Positions 45,397 to 54,016 of a stretch of DNA of 64,000 nt are shown piece after piece. Origin of the DNA: Arenibacter sp040216555 (GTDB taxonomy: Bacteria > Bacteroidota > Bacteroidia > Flavobacteriales > Flavobacteriaceae); assembly GCA_040216555.1 (NCBI GenBank), contig JAVJOW010000031.1, forward strand, positions 1 to 64,000. Reading direction: 5' to 3'. A program made the position numbers and the translations under genes. The number at the start of each line of letters is the position of its first letter. Position 1 is the first letter of the stretch. The notes beneath the pieces are model-generated. The model did no database searches, had not been told where the DNA came from, and saw nothing but the letters and a program-made list of their open reading frames with translations.

Positions 45397-47007
45397 CTAC
45401 TCCCCTATTATCCTAAATATCCAGGTTCTTTCGGCATATTTACCATTAAATTTATTATCCCTTGCCGCTTCTGCTTCACTCAAAGTATCAAACCTTTCCA
45501 AATATACGTAGTCCCACTTGGTCCTTTCCAAATAGAAGTACTTAGCGTCTATACCTTTCTTCTTAAGAGTTTCCACAAAAATATCACGGTATCTAGAGGT
45601 ACCATAAACATTGCCTATAAGATAAAATCCTGCTTTCTGGCCTTCCACTTTTTCCACTTCCTCATAATGGCCTTGAGTTACAGCCTTGCCCGCTTTCTTC
45701 CTGGCCGCAATCATATCCAGATCTTCTTGGATTTTCTTGGCCAATGCCAGTTCTATAGCTTTTATGGAATCCAATCTTTTTTGCTCCTTCATCTGGATAG
45801 CCTTGGCCAAAGCCGCGGCCTCCTGTTCTTCTTTCAACCTTTTTGCCTCAGCCAATTCCTGTGCCACTCTTAATTCTTCCGCAAGTGCTTTCTTTTTCTT
45901 GCCCCTTACGCGCTTTTGTTTTTTCTCTTTTTTAAGGGCATTTTTCTCGGCCAAAGCCTCTGCTTTGCTGAGTTCTTTCTGCATTTTCTCTTCCTCAGCA
46001 ATACGATCCCCTTCTTCCAATGGAATAACTTCTTCCGGTTTTTCAAGTTCCACAGGCAACTCATCCACCTCGAAACCAACTACCTTTTTGCGCGGATCGG
46101 GACTACTTAGCGTATAGGCCGCAATTATTTCAAATGTAGGATCCTGATCTTTGATCTCCGCATCCAAACCAGATTCTATAAGGGCTCCCAATGACAAATG
46201 CTTAAAAAATCTACCGCCCAAACCACCCGATATCCCGTAGAAACTATTATAGCCACCTTGCAACCAAAATTTATTGGAAGATAATAATGCATTCAATCCT
46301 ACTTGGGTATCCCCATAGGGCACAGATTTTACATACAGCATTGGAAGTAGGTATGCATTATCCACCCCACTGAAAAGGGTTAGGGGCAATCGATAATCGA
46401 TCATCCCCAAGTATATCTTTTCATCGGATTCCGAAGCGCTTTTATTCGTAGAGAAATTATAATCAAACAGGTTTTCTGCAGTAAAACCAACACTGAATCC
46501 ATCGACAGAAAAGCGTACTCCCGGTGCAAATTGCATAATAAATGCATTTTTGGACAATTCCAATTGAGGCAGTGAAATTTCAGGATTTGGATTATACCTA
46601 TCGTCAGCAAATTCACTATTATAACCAAAAACGTTCACGCCAATTGACAGTTGCATATTATTGCCAAAATCGAAGGCGTATGCGTAGTTTAGCACTCCGC
46701 CGGTATTTAAATACACCCCAGTATTATTCTGCACAAAACCGATGCCTAAAGCCGACTGAGTGTTTATTTTTCTGGTATAATTTAAGAAAATGGAAGTAGG
46801 GTCTCCATCTATGGTCTGCCATTGATACCTGGACCACCAGGCAATTGACTCTGGGTTGTTCCTATCCAGTGAAAAAACAGGATTGAACAAACTGGCATTG
46901 AATTCTGTTAAATTATGCTGCCTGATGTCGGTAGGAAGCGCAACTTCTTGAGCATAGGAAAACAATACCGCAAAAAAAATAGCATAAATAGCGTACTTTT
47001 TATCCAT
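45397..47007 (-). CDS. PorP/SprF-like membrane protein with coiled coil and SPOR-like tail
   Basis: 536 residues from ATG 47007 (an in-frame TTG lies 6 bp upstream). Signal peptide ending SYA|Q. Residues 20-310 are an outer-membrane PorP/SprF-type barrel (MFNPVFSLDRN-like start, strands such as GLGGRFFKHLSLGALIE). Then a long, highly charged Glu/Lys/Ala coiled coil (about 330-450), and a final compact 460-536 segment (AGFYLIGNVYGTSRYRDIF, AKYFYLERTKWDYVYLERF) like a SPOR peptidoglycan-binding domain. PorP/SprF proteins usually have about 300 residues. This form could tie the type IX secretion system to the cell wall. Confidence 0.8.
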   Translation of the reverse strand: MDKKYAIYAIFFAVLFSYAQEVALPTDIRQHNLTEFNASLFNPVFSLDRNNPESIAWWSRYQWQTIDGDPTSIFLNYTRKINTQSALGIGFVQNNTGVYLNTGGVLNYAYAFDFGNNMQLSIGVNVFGYNSEFADDRYNPNPEISLPQLELSKNAFIMQFAPGVRFSVDGFSVGFTAENLFDYNFSTNKSASESDEKIYLGMIDYRLPLTLFSGVDNAYLLPMLYVKSVPYGDTQVGLNALLSSNKFWLQGGYNSFYGISGGLGGRFFKHLSLGALIESGLDAEIKDQDPTFEIIAAYTLSSPDPRKKVVGFEVDELPVELEKPEEVIPLEEGDRIAEEEKMQKELSKAEALAEKNALKKEKKQKRVRGKKKKALAEELRVAQELAEAKRLKEEQEAAALAKAIQMKEQKRLDSIKAIELALAKKIQEDLDMIAARKKAGKAVTQGHYEEVEKVEGQKAGFYLIGNVYGTSRYRDIFVETLKKKGIDAKYFYLERTKWDYVYLERFDTLSEAEAARDNKFNGKYAERTWIFRIIGE

Positions 47008-47103
47008 ATACAAAAGAACAAAAAACTAAGGGTACTACATACTTTTTTACTGTAATTTTAGTTACTTTACCAGAAGAAGCAAATACCAAAAATAGAATTG
47101 ACC

Positions 47104-47634
47104 ATGAAACATATAAATCTGCTAGTGATTCTTTCCTTAACCATCGGTGCTATATCCTGTAAGGAAGATCCGAAGTTACCCTTGGAATATGCAGAAGATT
47201 CTATTTCCACTTATTATTTTATAAGACATGCAGAAAAAGATCGCAGCGATCCTGAAAACATAGATCCAGAATTAAATCAGGACGGGTTGGGGCGAGCCAT
47301 ACGTTGGGCCGAAGTTTTTGACCCTGTTGCCCTTGATGCCATTTACATTACCGATTTTGAAAGAACTGCTATGACCGCAGCGCCTACATCGGTAAAAAAG
47401 GAAATTACTCCTCAATATTACGATCCCAAGGCAATTATTATCGAAGAATTTAAAAGGCTAAATCTAGGTAAAAACGTTCTTATTGTTGGCCATAGTGATA
47501 CCACTCCGGAGTTTGTCAATCTCATGTTGGGAGAGGAAAAATATGAACATATGGACGATTATGACAATAGCAGCCTATTTATTGTAAGGATCATAAATGG
47601 AAAAGCCACCGACATTAGGTTAAAAATGGACTAA
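47104..47634 (+). CDS. Histidine-phosphatase-family lipoprotein
   Basis: 176 residues from ATG 47104 (a TTG 6 bp upstream is less likely). Lipoprotein signal AIS|CKED. Branch of the phosphoglycerate mutase/SixA superfamily: YYFIRHAEKDRSDP holds the catalytic RHAE, and NVLIVGHSDTTPEFV holds the second His. Exported, so probably hydrolyses an extracytoplasmic phosphoester. Overlaps the convergent gene by 4 bp. Substrate unknown. Confidence 0.88.
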   Translation: MKHINLLVILSLTIGAISCKEDPKLPLEYAEDSISTYYFIRHAEKDRSDPENIDPELNQDGLGRAIRWAEVFDPVALDAIYITDFERTAMTAAPTSVKKEITPQYYDPKAIIIEEFKRLNLGKNVLIVGHSDTTPEFVNLMLGEEKYEHMDDYDNSSLFIVRIINGKATDIRLKMD

Positions 47635-48377
47635 TTGGAAGGCTCTACTGAAATATCTTCCAACTCTATTTTTGACAATAATTTCAATTTGTTTCTGTCA
47701 TAAAGAACATCCACATCATAGAATTCACTATCCCTTACACTGGCCTCATAATTTTCATAATCAACAAAACGGATACCTCCAAGGTAGCGCTCATTATATG
47801 CTACCCTAAAGCGCATTCCACCCCCATCCACATAAAACTTATACCCTAGGTAGTCCGGCTTAAAAGTCTCCTTATTAAACCAATACAGATAAATATCTTC
47901 ATAATCCTTTCCTCCACCTTTCTGATCAAAAGTCACTTTTACCTTATAATAATCCTTGCCCCTTAAGGTAACTTCCCCCAACAACTCCTTATTGACGGCG
48001 GGATCGTTCAACCCGTATGGCAAGTATGCAAAGTAATGTACGGAGTTCACAGAATTTGCGTACAAATTGGCAATAGAATCCTTTAAAGGCACTATGCTAT
48101 CATTGACAAATCGATTAAAACCTCGGCTACCTTTTACATCTACTACCTTTGTAGAGTCGGTTAGTCTAATCCGTTTTAAAATTCTATCTCCATCTTTCCA
48201 TTCAGAGACATATTGATAATCCCTGAATTTATAAAAAACGTCATTGGTCCTATATTGTTCCCCTCCGCTGACGGAAATGGACTTATCCACTATTTCTTGT
48301 GCAGAAAGGGCGGTTCGCACCTTATCCTTGCACGAAACTATCAGAAAAACAAGAGTTAAAATGTACACTACTTTCAT
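47631..48377 (-). CDS. Lipoprotein of the DUF6503-like type
   Basis: 248 residues, lipoprotein signal LIVS|CKD. Contains the recurring pattern EIVDKSISVSGGEQYRTNDVFYKFRDYQY, then a beta-rich region with GKDYYKVKVTFDQKGGGKDYEDIYLYWFNKETF, as in outer-membrane lipoprotein-sorting-like (LolA/LolB fold) proteins of Bacteroidota. Function not known. It is divergent from smpB. Confidence 0.75.
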   Translation of the reverse strand: MKVVYILTLVFLIVSCKDKVRTALSAQEIVDKSISVSGGEQYRTNDVFYKFRDYQYVSEWKDGDRILKRIRLTDSTKVVDVKGSRGFNRFVNDSIVPLKDSIANLYANSVNSVHYFAYLPYGLNDPAVNKELLGEVTLRGKDYYKVKVTFDQKGGGKDYEDIYLYWFNKETFKPDYLGYKFYVDGGGMRFRVAYNERYLGGIRFVDYENYEASVRDSEFYDVDVLYDRNKLKLLSKIELEDISVEPSN

Positions 48378-48475
48378 TCAATAACTTTTCACATTAATCG
48401 CAATGTTGTCACATACATTACAAAAAAACATATTTATATTCAAAAAAATTAATTGTATCTAAACTTATGCCCTAA

Positions 48476-48505
48476 TTGCCAATCGGATAATTGTTTCTAT
48501 TTTTG
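48476..48505 (+). promoter_or_regulatory. Predicted sigma-A promoter of smpB
   Basis: TTG (48476-48478), exactly 19 bp, TATTTTTG (48498-48505). The ATG follows 9 bp after the box, so the leader is a few bases at most. Confidence 0.75.
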
Positions 48506-48513
48506 TCAAACAT

Positions 48514-48975
48514 ATGCAGAAAAAAATAAATATAAAGAACAAGAGGGCCCGATTCGATTACGAGTTACTGGATACCTATATGGCCGGTATTGTGCTGTCC
48601 GGTACCGAAATTAAATCTATTAGGGAAAGTAAGGCTTCCATCTCGGAGAGCTTTTGTGAATTTAATGATCTTGGGGAATTGTTTGTTATTAACATGCAGG
48701 TAGACGAATATTCCCATGGTACGCATTACAACCACAAACCAAAAGCAGAGCGAAAACTTTTGCTCAACCGTGGCGAACTGAAAAAACTGGAAAAAGAGGT
48801 TAAAAATTCGGGCTTAACCATTATTCCCTTAAATCTCTTTTTGAACGACAGGGGCTTGGCCAAAATGAATATCGCATTGGCAAAGGGTAAAAAACTATTT
48901 GACAAACGTGAGACTATCAAGGATCGTGACAATAAGAAAAACCTGGATAGGATCAAGAAAAGCTTTAACAATTAG
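48514..48975 (+). CDS. smpB: SsrA-binding protein SmpB
   Basis: 153 residues. Works with tmRNA in trans-translation to rescue stalled ribosomes. Family motifs: KNKRARFDYELLDTYMAGIVL, GTEIKSIRES, then the C-terminal tail GLAKMNIALAKGKKLFDKRETIKDRD, which reaches the decoding centre. Very short leader predicted. It converges with pcm (8-bp gap). Confidence 0.96.
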   Translation: MQKKINIKNKRARFDYELLDTYMAGIVLSGTEIKSIRESKASISESFCEFNDLGELFVINMQVDEYSHGTHYNHKPKAERKLLLNRGELKKLEKEVKNSGLTIIPLNLFLNDRGLAKMNIALAKGKKLFDKRETIKDRDNKKNLDRIKKSFNN

Positions 48976-48983
48976 GCCTTTCT

Positions 48984-49625
48984 TTAATTTTTATCCTCCA
49001 ATAGAGGCACAAATCTAAAGGATCCCAATTCCTTTTTCTCAAATTCTTTGGCAGATTTTCGCACAAACAGTGTCATGACTTGCTCGTCTGTCCCTACCGG
49101 TATTACCAACCTGCCCCCTACCTTAAGTTGGGCCAATAAAGGATTTGGAACAAATGGGGCCCCAGCGGTCACTATTATACTATCAAAAGGCGCTTCCTCC
49201 GGCAATCCTTTATACCCATCTCCAAATATTACTTTTTTAGGCCTATACCCCATCTTTTTAAAAAAGAGATTGGTCTTTTTAAAAAGCTCCAACTGGCGCT
49301 CAATAGTATAAACCTTTGCCTTTAATTTTAACAATACCGCGGTTTGATACCCACTTCCTGTTCCTATTTCCAAAATTTTATGATTGGGCTGTACCTGTAA
49401 AAGCTCGGATTGAAAGGCCACGGTATAAGGCTGGGAAATGGTTTGGTCCGCACCAATTGGAAAAGCCTTGTCCTGGTATGCGTGATCCTCAAAACTACTA
49501 TCCAGAAATAAGTGTCTTGGAACGGCGCGGATAGCATCTAGAACGGAACTGTCCAAAATTCCCTTCTCCGTAAGAATGTCTGCCAATTTGTTGCGCATTC
49601 CCCTATGTTTTAATGTATCTTTCAA
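48984..49625 (-). CDS. pcm: Protein-L-isoaspartate O-methyltransferase
   Basis: 213 residues. SAM-dependent repair of L-isoaspartyl residues. N-terminal HRGMRNKLADIL, the family motif AFPIGADQTISQPYTVAF, SAM site LEIGTGSGYQTAVLL, then VIFGDGYKG and IIVTAGAPFVPNPLLAQL, with GGRLVIPVG at the end of the Rossmann core. Cytoplasmic. The 280-bp gap upstream has no other gene I can support; it is AT-rich. Confidence 0.95.
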   Translation of the reverse strand: MKDTLKHRGMRNKLADILTEKGILDSSVLDAIRAVPRHLFLDSSFEDHAYQDKAFPIGADQTISQPYTVAFQSELLQVQPNHKILEIGTGSGYQTAVLLKLKAKVYTIERQLELFKKTNLFFKKMGYRPKKVIFGDGYKGLPEEAPFDSIIVTAGAPFVPNPLLAQLKVGGRLVIPVGTDEQVMTLFVRKSAKEFEKKELGSFRFVPLLEDKN

Positions 49626-49881
49626 TTGTATGGTTTTGGTAGGTAAAGTTAAAAAATGAAAACTTAAAATGAAGAAATCAGAAAATTTACATGCTGCAAT
49701 CTAACCTATTCTTTAATCTGAAGGTAAATTTAGCCTAGATTTCTTTAATTATAAAAACCCCCAGTTCAATGATATACCTTATTGTATTTATCCTATTTTC
49801 CGACATTGTATTGTTCACAAAAAAAGAGGGATATAATACTTAACTTTTATTTTTTAGGCCCTTAAACTTACAAACTATCCT

Positions 49882-49889
49882 TATTTTTG
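49882..49889 (+). promoter_or_regulatory. -7 box (TATTTTTG) upstream of the Gfo/Idh/MocA gene
   Basis: Exact TAnnTTTG match, 17 bp before the ATG at 49906. No TTG at the -33 distance. Confidence 0.4.
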
Positions 49890-49905
49890 AGGAAAATAAA
49901 TACAT

Positions 49906-50874
49906 ATGCTTAATGTTGGCGTCCTAGGAGCAGGACATTTAGGGAAAATTCACCTTAGATTACTGAATGAGTCCCAAAAATATAATTTGGTCGGTTTTTA
50001 CGATCCCGATGTCATCAACGGTAAAAAGGTAGCCGCTGAATTCGGCTATACTTTTTTCGATAACATAAACAAACTTATAGATGCCGTGGATGTGGTAGAC
50101 ATAGTTACCCCCACCCTTTCCCATTTCGAATGTGCAAAAAAGGCGATGGAAAAAGGGAAACATGTGTTCATTGAAAAACCCATTACCAATACCCTTCATG
50201 AGGCCGAAGAATTGTTGTTATTGGAAAAAAAGCACCAGGTAAAGGGACAGGTAGGCCATGTGGAAAGATTTAATCCCGCATTTATGGCGGTTAAGGAAAA
50301 TATTAACAATCCCATGTTCATTGAGACCCATAGGCTGGCAGAATTTAACCCAAGGGGGACCGATGTACCTGTTGTTTTGGATTTGATGATCCATGATATT
50401 GATGCCATCCTTAGTGTGGTAAAGTCGGAGGTTAGACAAATAAACGCCAGTGGAGTTTCGGTTATAAGCAACTCACCGGATATTGCCAATGCCAGAATTG
50501 AGTTTGAAAACGGCTGCGTGGCCAACCTAACGGCAAGTAGAATTTCCCTGAAAAACATGCGCAAGTCGCGCTTTTTCCAAAAAGATGCCTATATCGCTGT
50601 GGATTTTCTGGAGAAAAAGGTGGAAGTAGTAAAAATGAAGGACGCCCCGGAAAAACCAGGGGACTTTGATATGATCCTTCAAAATGCCGAAGGAATAAAA
50701 AAACAAATCTATTTTGAAAATCCCGACATAGCCACAAACAACGCTATACTGGATGAGCTGGAGACCTTTGCAGATGCCATAAACAACAACACTGTCCCCG
50801 TGGTCTCCTTGGAACAAGGTACCCGGGCCTTGAAGGTTGCTTTGGAAGTCATTGCGTCTTTCCAAAAGAAATAG
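49906..50874 (+). CDS. Gfo/Idh/MocA-family oxidoreductase
   Basis: 322 residues. Rossmann domain 1-120 with VLGAGHLGKIHLRLL and VDIVTPTLSHFECAKKAMEKGKHVFIEKPITN (conserved EKP Lys). The C-terminal domain (125-315) has the sheet typical of the family, with DLMIHDIDAILSV holding the conserved His-Asp. Dehydrogenase of a sugar or cyclitol using NAD(P). Similar stand-alone copies are found in many Flavobacteriaceae; substrate unknown. 76 bp before the hydroxyacyl-CoA dehydrogenase gene, same strand. Confidence 0.9.
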   Translation: MLNVGVLGAGHLGKIHLRLLNESQKYNLVGFYDPDVINGKKVAAEFGYTFFDNINKLIDAVDVVDIVTPTLSHFECAKKAMEKGKHVFIEKPITNTLHEAEELLLLEKKHQVKGQVGHVERFNPAFMAVKENINNPMFIETHRLAEFNPRGTDVPVVLDLMIHDIDAILSVVKSEVRQINASGVSVISNSPDIANARIEFENGCVANLTASRISLKNMRKSRFFQKDAYIAVDFLEKKVEVVKMKDAPEKPGDFDMILQNAEGIKKQIYFENPDIATNNAILDELETFADAINNNTVPVVSLEQGTRALKVALEVIASFQKK

Positions 50875-50950
50875 ATGTCAGATTTTATATGTTTAAATGA
50901 TAAACAAAGGCATGATAAAATAGAATAAAATTATATGTAAAACGCTACAA

Positions 50951-51838
50951 ATGAAAAATATAGCAGTCATAGGAGCCGGAACAATGGGTAATGGCATTGC
51001 CCATGTAATTGCCCAAAATGGATATAAAACCAACCTTATAGATATTTCACAAGAAGCCCTGGACAAGGGCCTGATTACCATAGGCAAAAATCTTGACAGA
51101 ATGGTGGCCAAAGAACTTATCACTGAAGATGTTAAGAAATCTACTTTGGGAAACATAGCTCCCTATACCATTCTTGCAGATGGGGTTAAGAAGGTTGACC
51201 TGGTAATAGAGGCTGCAACGGAAAACACGACCCTTAAATTAAAAATCTTTCGGGAATTGGATGCTATATGCGAACCCACGACCATTTTGGCGACCAACAC
51301 CTCCTCTATATCCATTACCCAGATAGCCGCAGCCACCAAAAGAGCGGACAAGGTTATTGGAATGCACTTTATGAATCCTGTACCTATTATGCAACTGGTA
51401 GAGATAATAAGGGGCTATAGCACCTCCAATGAGGTTACAAAAACCATTATGGATCTGTCCATGGCACTTGGAAAAACACCAACGGAAGTCAATGACTATC
51501 CTGGTTTTGTTGCCAACCGAATTTTGATACCCATGATCAATGAAGCTATTGAGACCTTGTACCATAAAGTTGCAGGGGTCAGCGAAATCGACACGGTTAT
51601 GAAATTAGGGATGGCGCACCCAATGGGCCCCTTACAGCTTGCCGATTTTATTGGCCTGGATGTTTGTTTGTCCATTCTAAATGTAATGTACGACGGCTTC
51701 AAAAACCCAAAATATGCACCCTGTCCATTATTGGTAAATATGGTAACCGCAGGAAAATTAGGCATTAAATCTGGGGAAGGATTTTACGATTATTCCGAAT
51801 CCCGAAAGGCGGATAAGGTTTCCAAACAATTTAATTAG
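50951..51838 (+). CDS. 3-hydroxyacyl-CoA / 3-hydroxybutyryl-CoA dehydrogenase
   Basis: 295 residues. NAD-binding IAVIGAGTMGNGIAHV at the start, LVIEAATEN, then ATNTSSISIT, the catalytic His in GMHFMNPVPIM, DYPGFVANRILIPMINEA and the C-terminal MGPLQLADFIGLDV. Single-function short enzyme (hbd/paaH type). It oxidises 3-hydroxyacyl-CoA in fatty-acid or aromatic degradation, or runs the reverse in butyrate-type metabolism. No other beta-oxidation genes adjoin. Confidence 0.94.
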   Translation: MKNIAVIGAGTMGNGIAHVIAQNGYKTNLIDISQEALDKGLITIGKNLDRMVAKELITEDVKKSTLGNIAPYTILADGVKKVDLVIEAATENTTLKLKIFRELDAICEPTTILATNTSSISITQIAAATKRADKVIGMHFMNPVPIMQLVEIIRGYSTSNEVTKTIMDLSMALGKTPTEVNDYPGFVANRILIPMINEAIETLYHKVAGVSEIDTVMKLGMAHPMGPLQLADFIGLDVCLSILNVMYDGFKNPKYAPCPLLVNMVTAGKLGIKSGEGFYDYSESRKADKVSKQFN

Positions 51839-51845
51839 TAGTCCA

Positions 51846-51875
51846 TTGCGCTGGTTTACTTCAATTATAAATTTG
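51846..51875 (+). promoter_or_regulatory. Predicted sigma-A promoter of the YggS-type gene
   Basis: TTG (51846-51848), exactly 19 bp, TAAATTTG (51868-51875). Starts 8 bp after the stop of the preceding gene and leaves a leader of about 40 nt. Confidence 0.75.
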
Positions 51876-51920
51876 AGTGTGCAAAAAGCCCAGTGTAGAT
51901 TAATACCAAAAAATAATTGA

Positions 51921-52574
51921 ATGTCCATTAAAGATAATTTAAAAGCAATCAAGGCATCGCTTCCTTCCCATGTTCAACTCGTTGCGGTTTCCAAAACCAA
52001 GCCGATAGCCGATATCATGGAAGCCTACGCTGCGGGACAAAGGGTTTTTGGTGAAAATAAAATCCAGGAAATGACAGAGAAACAGGAAGTGCTTCCCAAG
52101 GATATTGAGTGGCATATGATAGGCCATATACAGCGCAACAAGGTTAAGTATATGGCAGAATATGTGACCCTGATCCATGGAGTGGACAGCCTAAAACTAT
52201 TGCAGGAAATTAACAAACAAGCCAAAAAACATAGCAGGGTTATTCCCTGTCTTCTTCAAATCCACATTGCCGAGGAAGACACCAAGTTTGGTTTTGACGT
52301 GAAGGATTTAAACGAATTAATTGCTTCAAATGAAATTAAACAACTTGCTAACATAAAAATAGTTGGACTAATGGGAATGGCTACATTTACGGATAATACC
52401 CAGCAAATCAGGAAGGAATTTAAACAGCTTAAAAACTTGTTTGAAAAAACCAAATTGGCGCTCCCTCATTTCTCGCAATTGTCTATGGGCATGAGTGGTG
52501 ATTATAAGATCGCGATAGAGGAAGGCAGTACCTTGATACGAGTGGGAAGCAGCATTTTTGGATCTAGAAATTAG
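51921..52574 (+). CDS. YggS-family PLP homeostasis protein
   Basis: 217 residues. TIM-barrel of alanine-racemase N-domain type without the second domain. VQLVAVSKTKP has the PLP-binding Lys, followed by FGENKIQEM, WHMIGHIQRNKVKYM, and the C-terminal phosphate-binding SMGMSGDYKIAIEEGSTLIRVGSSIFG. Binds PLP and buffers its level in the cell; no enzyme activity known. Own predicted promoter. Confidence 0.94.
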   Translation: MSIKDNLKAIKASLPSHVQLVAVSKTKPIADIMEAYAAGQRVFGENKIQEMTEKQEVLPKDIEWHMIGHIQRNKVKYMAEYVTLIHGVDSLKLLQEINKQAKKHSRVIPCLLQIHIAEEDTKFGFDVKDLNELIASNEIKQLANIKIVGLMGMATFTDNTQQIRKEFKQLKNLFEKTKLALPHFSQLSMGMSGDYKIAIEEGSTLIRVGSSIFGSRN

Positions 52575-52610
52575 CGCACCACCTTGCTATTTCTTTGATG
52601 GGAGAATACG

Positions 52611-52618
52611 TATCTTTG
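52611..52618 (+). promoter_or_regulatory. -7 box (TATCTTTG) of the exonuclease-ion channel-miaA-gntK operon
   Basis: Exact TAnnTTTG match, 27 bp before the ATG at 52646. No TTG at 19-21 bp upstream, so only the -7 element is supported. Confidence 0.45.
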
Positions 52619-52645
52619 TTTAGTAATCTGAATTAGAAATATTAC

Positions 52646-54013
52646 ATGTACGTCATATTAGATATTGAAACCACAGGAGGAAAATACAATGAAGAGGGGG
52701 TTACGGAAATTGCTATCCACAAATTTGACGGGCATAAAGTAGTGGACCAGTTCATTAGCCTGGTAAACCCAGAAAAAGAAATCCAACCCTTTGTGGTTAA
52801 TCTTACCGGTATTAACAACAACATGCTTCGTACTGCTCCAAAATTCTATGAGGTGGCCAAGCGCATTGTGGAGATCACGGAAGATGCGGTTATAGTTGCC
52901 CATAATGCCCAGTTCGACTATCGGATTTTGAGAACCGAATTCAGGCGATTGGGCTTTAATTTTGAACGCAAGACCCTCTGTACTGTTGAACTGGCCAAGC
53001 AATTATTGCCTGATGCCGAATCTTACAGTCTGGGCAAATTGGTGAGGTCTCTTGGAATACCTGTTAGTGACCGACATAGAGCCAATGGAGATGCCCTTGC
53101 TACCTTACAGCTGTTTAAACTATTACTTTCAAAAGATCTGGACAAAACCATTTTTAAAAGTGTTCTAAGAACGGAGACACAAGGGGAACTATCGCCCAGA
53201 CAATTGGATATGGTGGATGAACTACCTTCGGAAACAGGGGTCTACTACATGCACAATAAAGATGGGGATATTATATTGCTGGGCAAAAGTAGCAACATCA
53301 AAAAAAGGGTCAATCAGTATTTTACCAATAACAGTCCAAAGGCCAGAAGAATTCAGAAGGAAACCAAAAGGGTTTCTTATGAAAAAACGGGCAATGAATT
53401 GGCAGCCTTATTAAAAGAGAATGCGGAATTATTAAGGAACAGACCCAAGTACAATAACCACTATAAGAAAAGACTGTTTTCGCATGGTATTTATCAATCC
53501 AATAACCAGAATGGCTATATTGCATTGACGGCAGAGGTTATAAATCCTAAAAAAAAGGCAGTAGCTACCTTTAACAGTATGCAGGGCGCGGAGAATTTTC
53601 TGCATAGCCTCAGGGAAGAATTTCAATTGTGCAATAAAATAAATGGCCTATCACAGGCAAAGATGCACTGCTCCCATTTTGAGAATAATAGTTGCCTGGG
53701 CGGATGCATAAATCAAGAACCGGTGGAAGCCTATAATGCAAGGGTAATACAAGCTATTGATAAGTACAGTTTTTCAAAAAAGAGCATCTTGATCATGGAC
53801 AAAGGAAGGGAGATTGGCGAGCGTTGTGGAATTGAAATCAAAGACGGTGTTTTTAAAGGCCTAGGCTATTTTAATTTGAACCATCAAATCAATAATATTC
53901 ATATCTTGGAATCCATAATAACACCCATGGAGGGCAATGAAAATACGACCCACATAATCTCATCCTATCTAAGAAAAAAAAAGGTCCTAAAAATTATAGA
54001 GTTAAAACAGTAA
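52646..54013 (+). CDS. DnaQ-like exonuclease fused to a GIY-YIG (UvrC-N-like) domain
   Basis: 455 residues. Domain 1 (1-165) is a DEDDh 3'-5' exonuclease: YVILDIETTGG, HNAQFDYRIL and HRANGDALAT. Domain 2 (about 190-275) is a GIY-YIG nuclease of UvrC-N/Cho type (TGVYYMHNKDG, ILLGKSSNIKKRVNQYF), though the Tyr of the YIG motif is Leu. The remainder (280-455) has CSHFENNSCLGGC like UvrC, and a C-terminal region of its own. Likely a DNA-repair or polymerase-associated nuclease. First gene of a tight operon. Confidence 0.9.
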   Translation: MYVILDIETTGGKYNEEGVTEIAIHKFDGHKVVDQFISLVNPEKEIQPFVVNLTGINNNMLRTAPKFYEVAKRIVEITEDAVIVAHNAQFDYRILRTEFRRLGFNFERKTLCTVELAKQLLPDAESYSLGKLVRSLGIPVSDRHRANGDALATLQLFKLLLSKDLDKTIFKSVLRTETQGELSPRQLDMVDELPSETGVYYMHNKDGDIILLGKSSNIKKRVNQYFTNNSPKARRIQKETKRVSYEKTGNELAALLKENAELLRNRPKYNNHYKKRLFSHGIYQSNNQNGYIALTAEVINPKKKAVATFNSMQGAENFLHSLREEFQLCNKINGLSQAKMHCSHFENNSCLGGCINQEPVEAYNARVIQAIDKYSFSKKSILIMDKGREIGERCGIEIKDGVFKGLGYFNLNHQINNIHILESIITPMEGNENTTHIISSYLRKKKVLKIIELKQ

Positions 54014-54016
54014 ATT

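Noticed and set aside
49769..49843. 24-codon hydrophobic frame (starts MIYLIVFILFSD) before the Gfo/Idh/MocA gene
   Set aside because: Could be a small membrane peptide, but in AT-rich DNA such frames arise by chance; no promoter or conservation evidence available.
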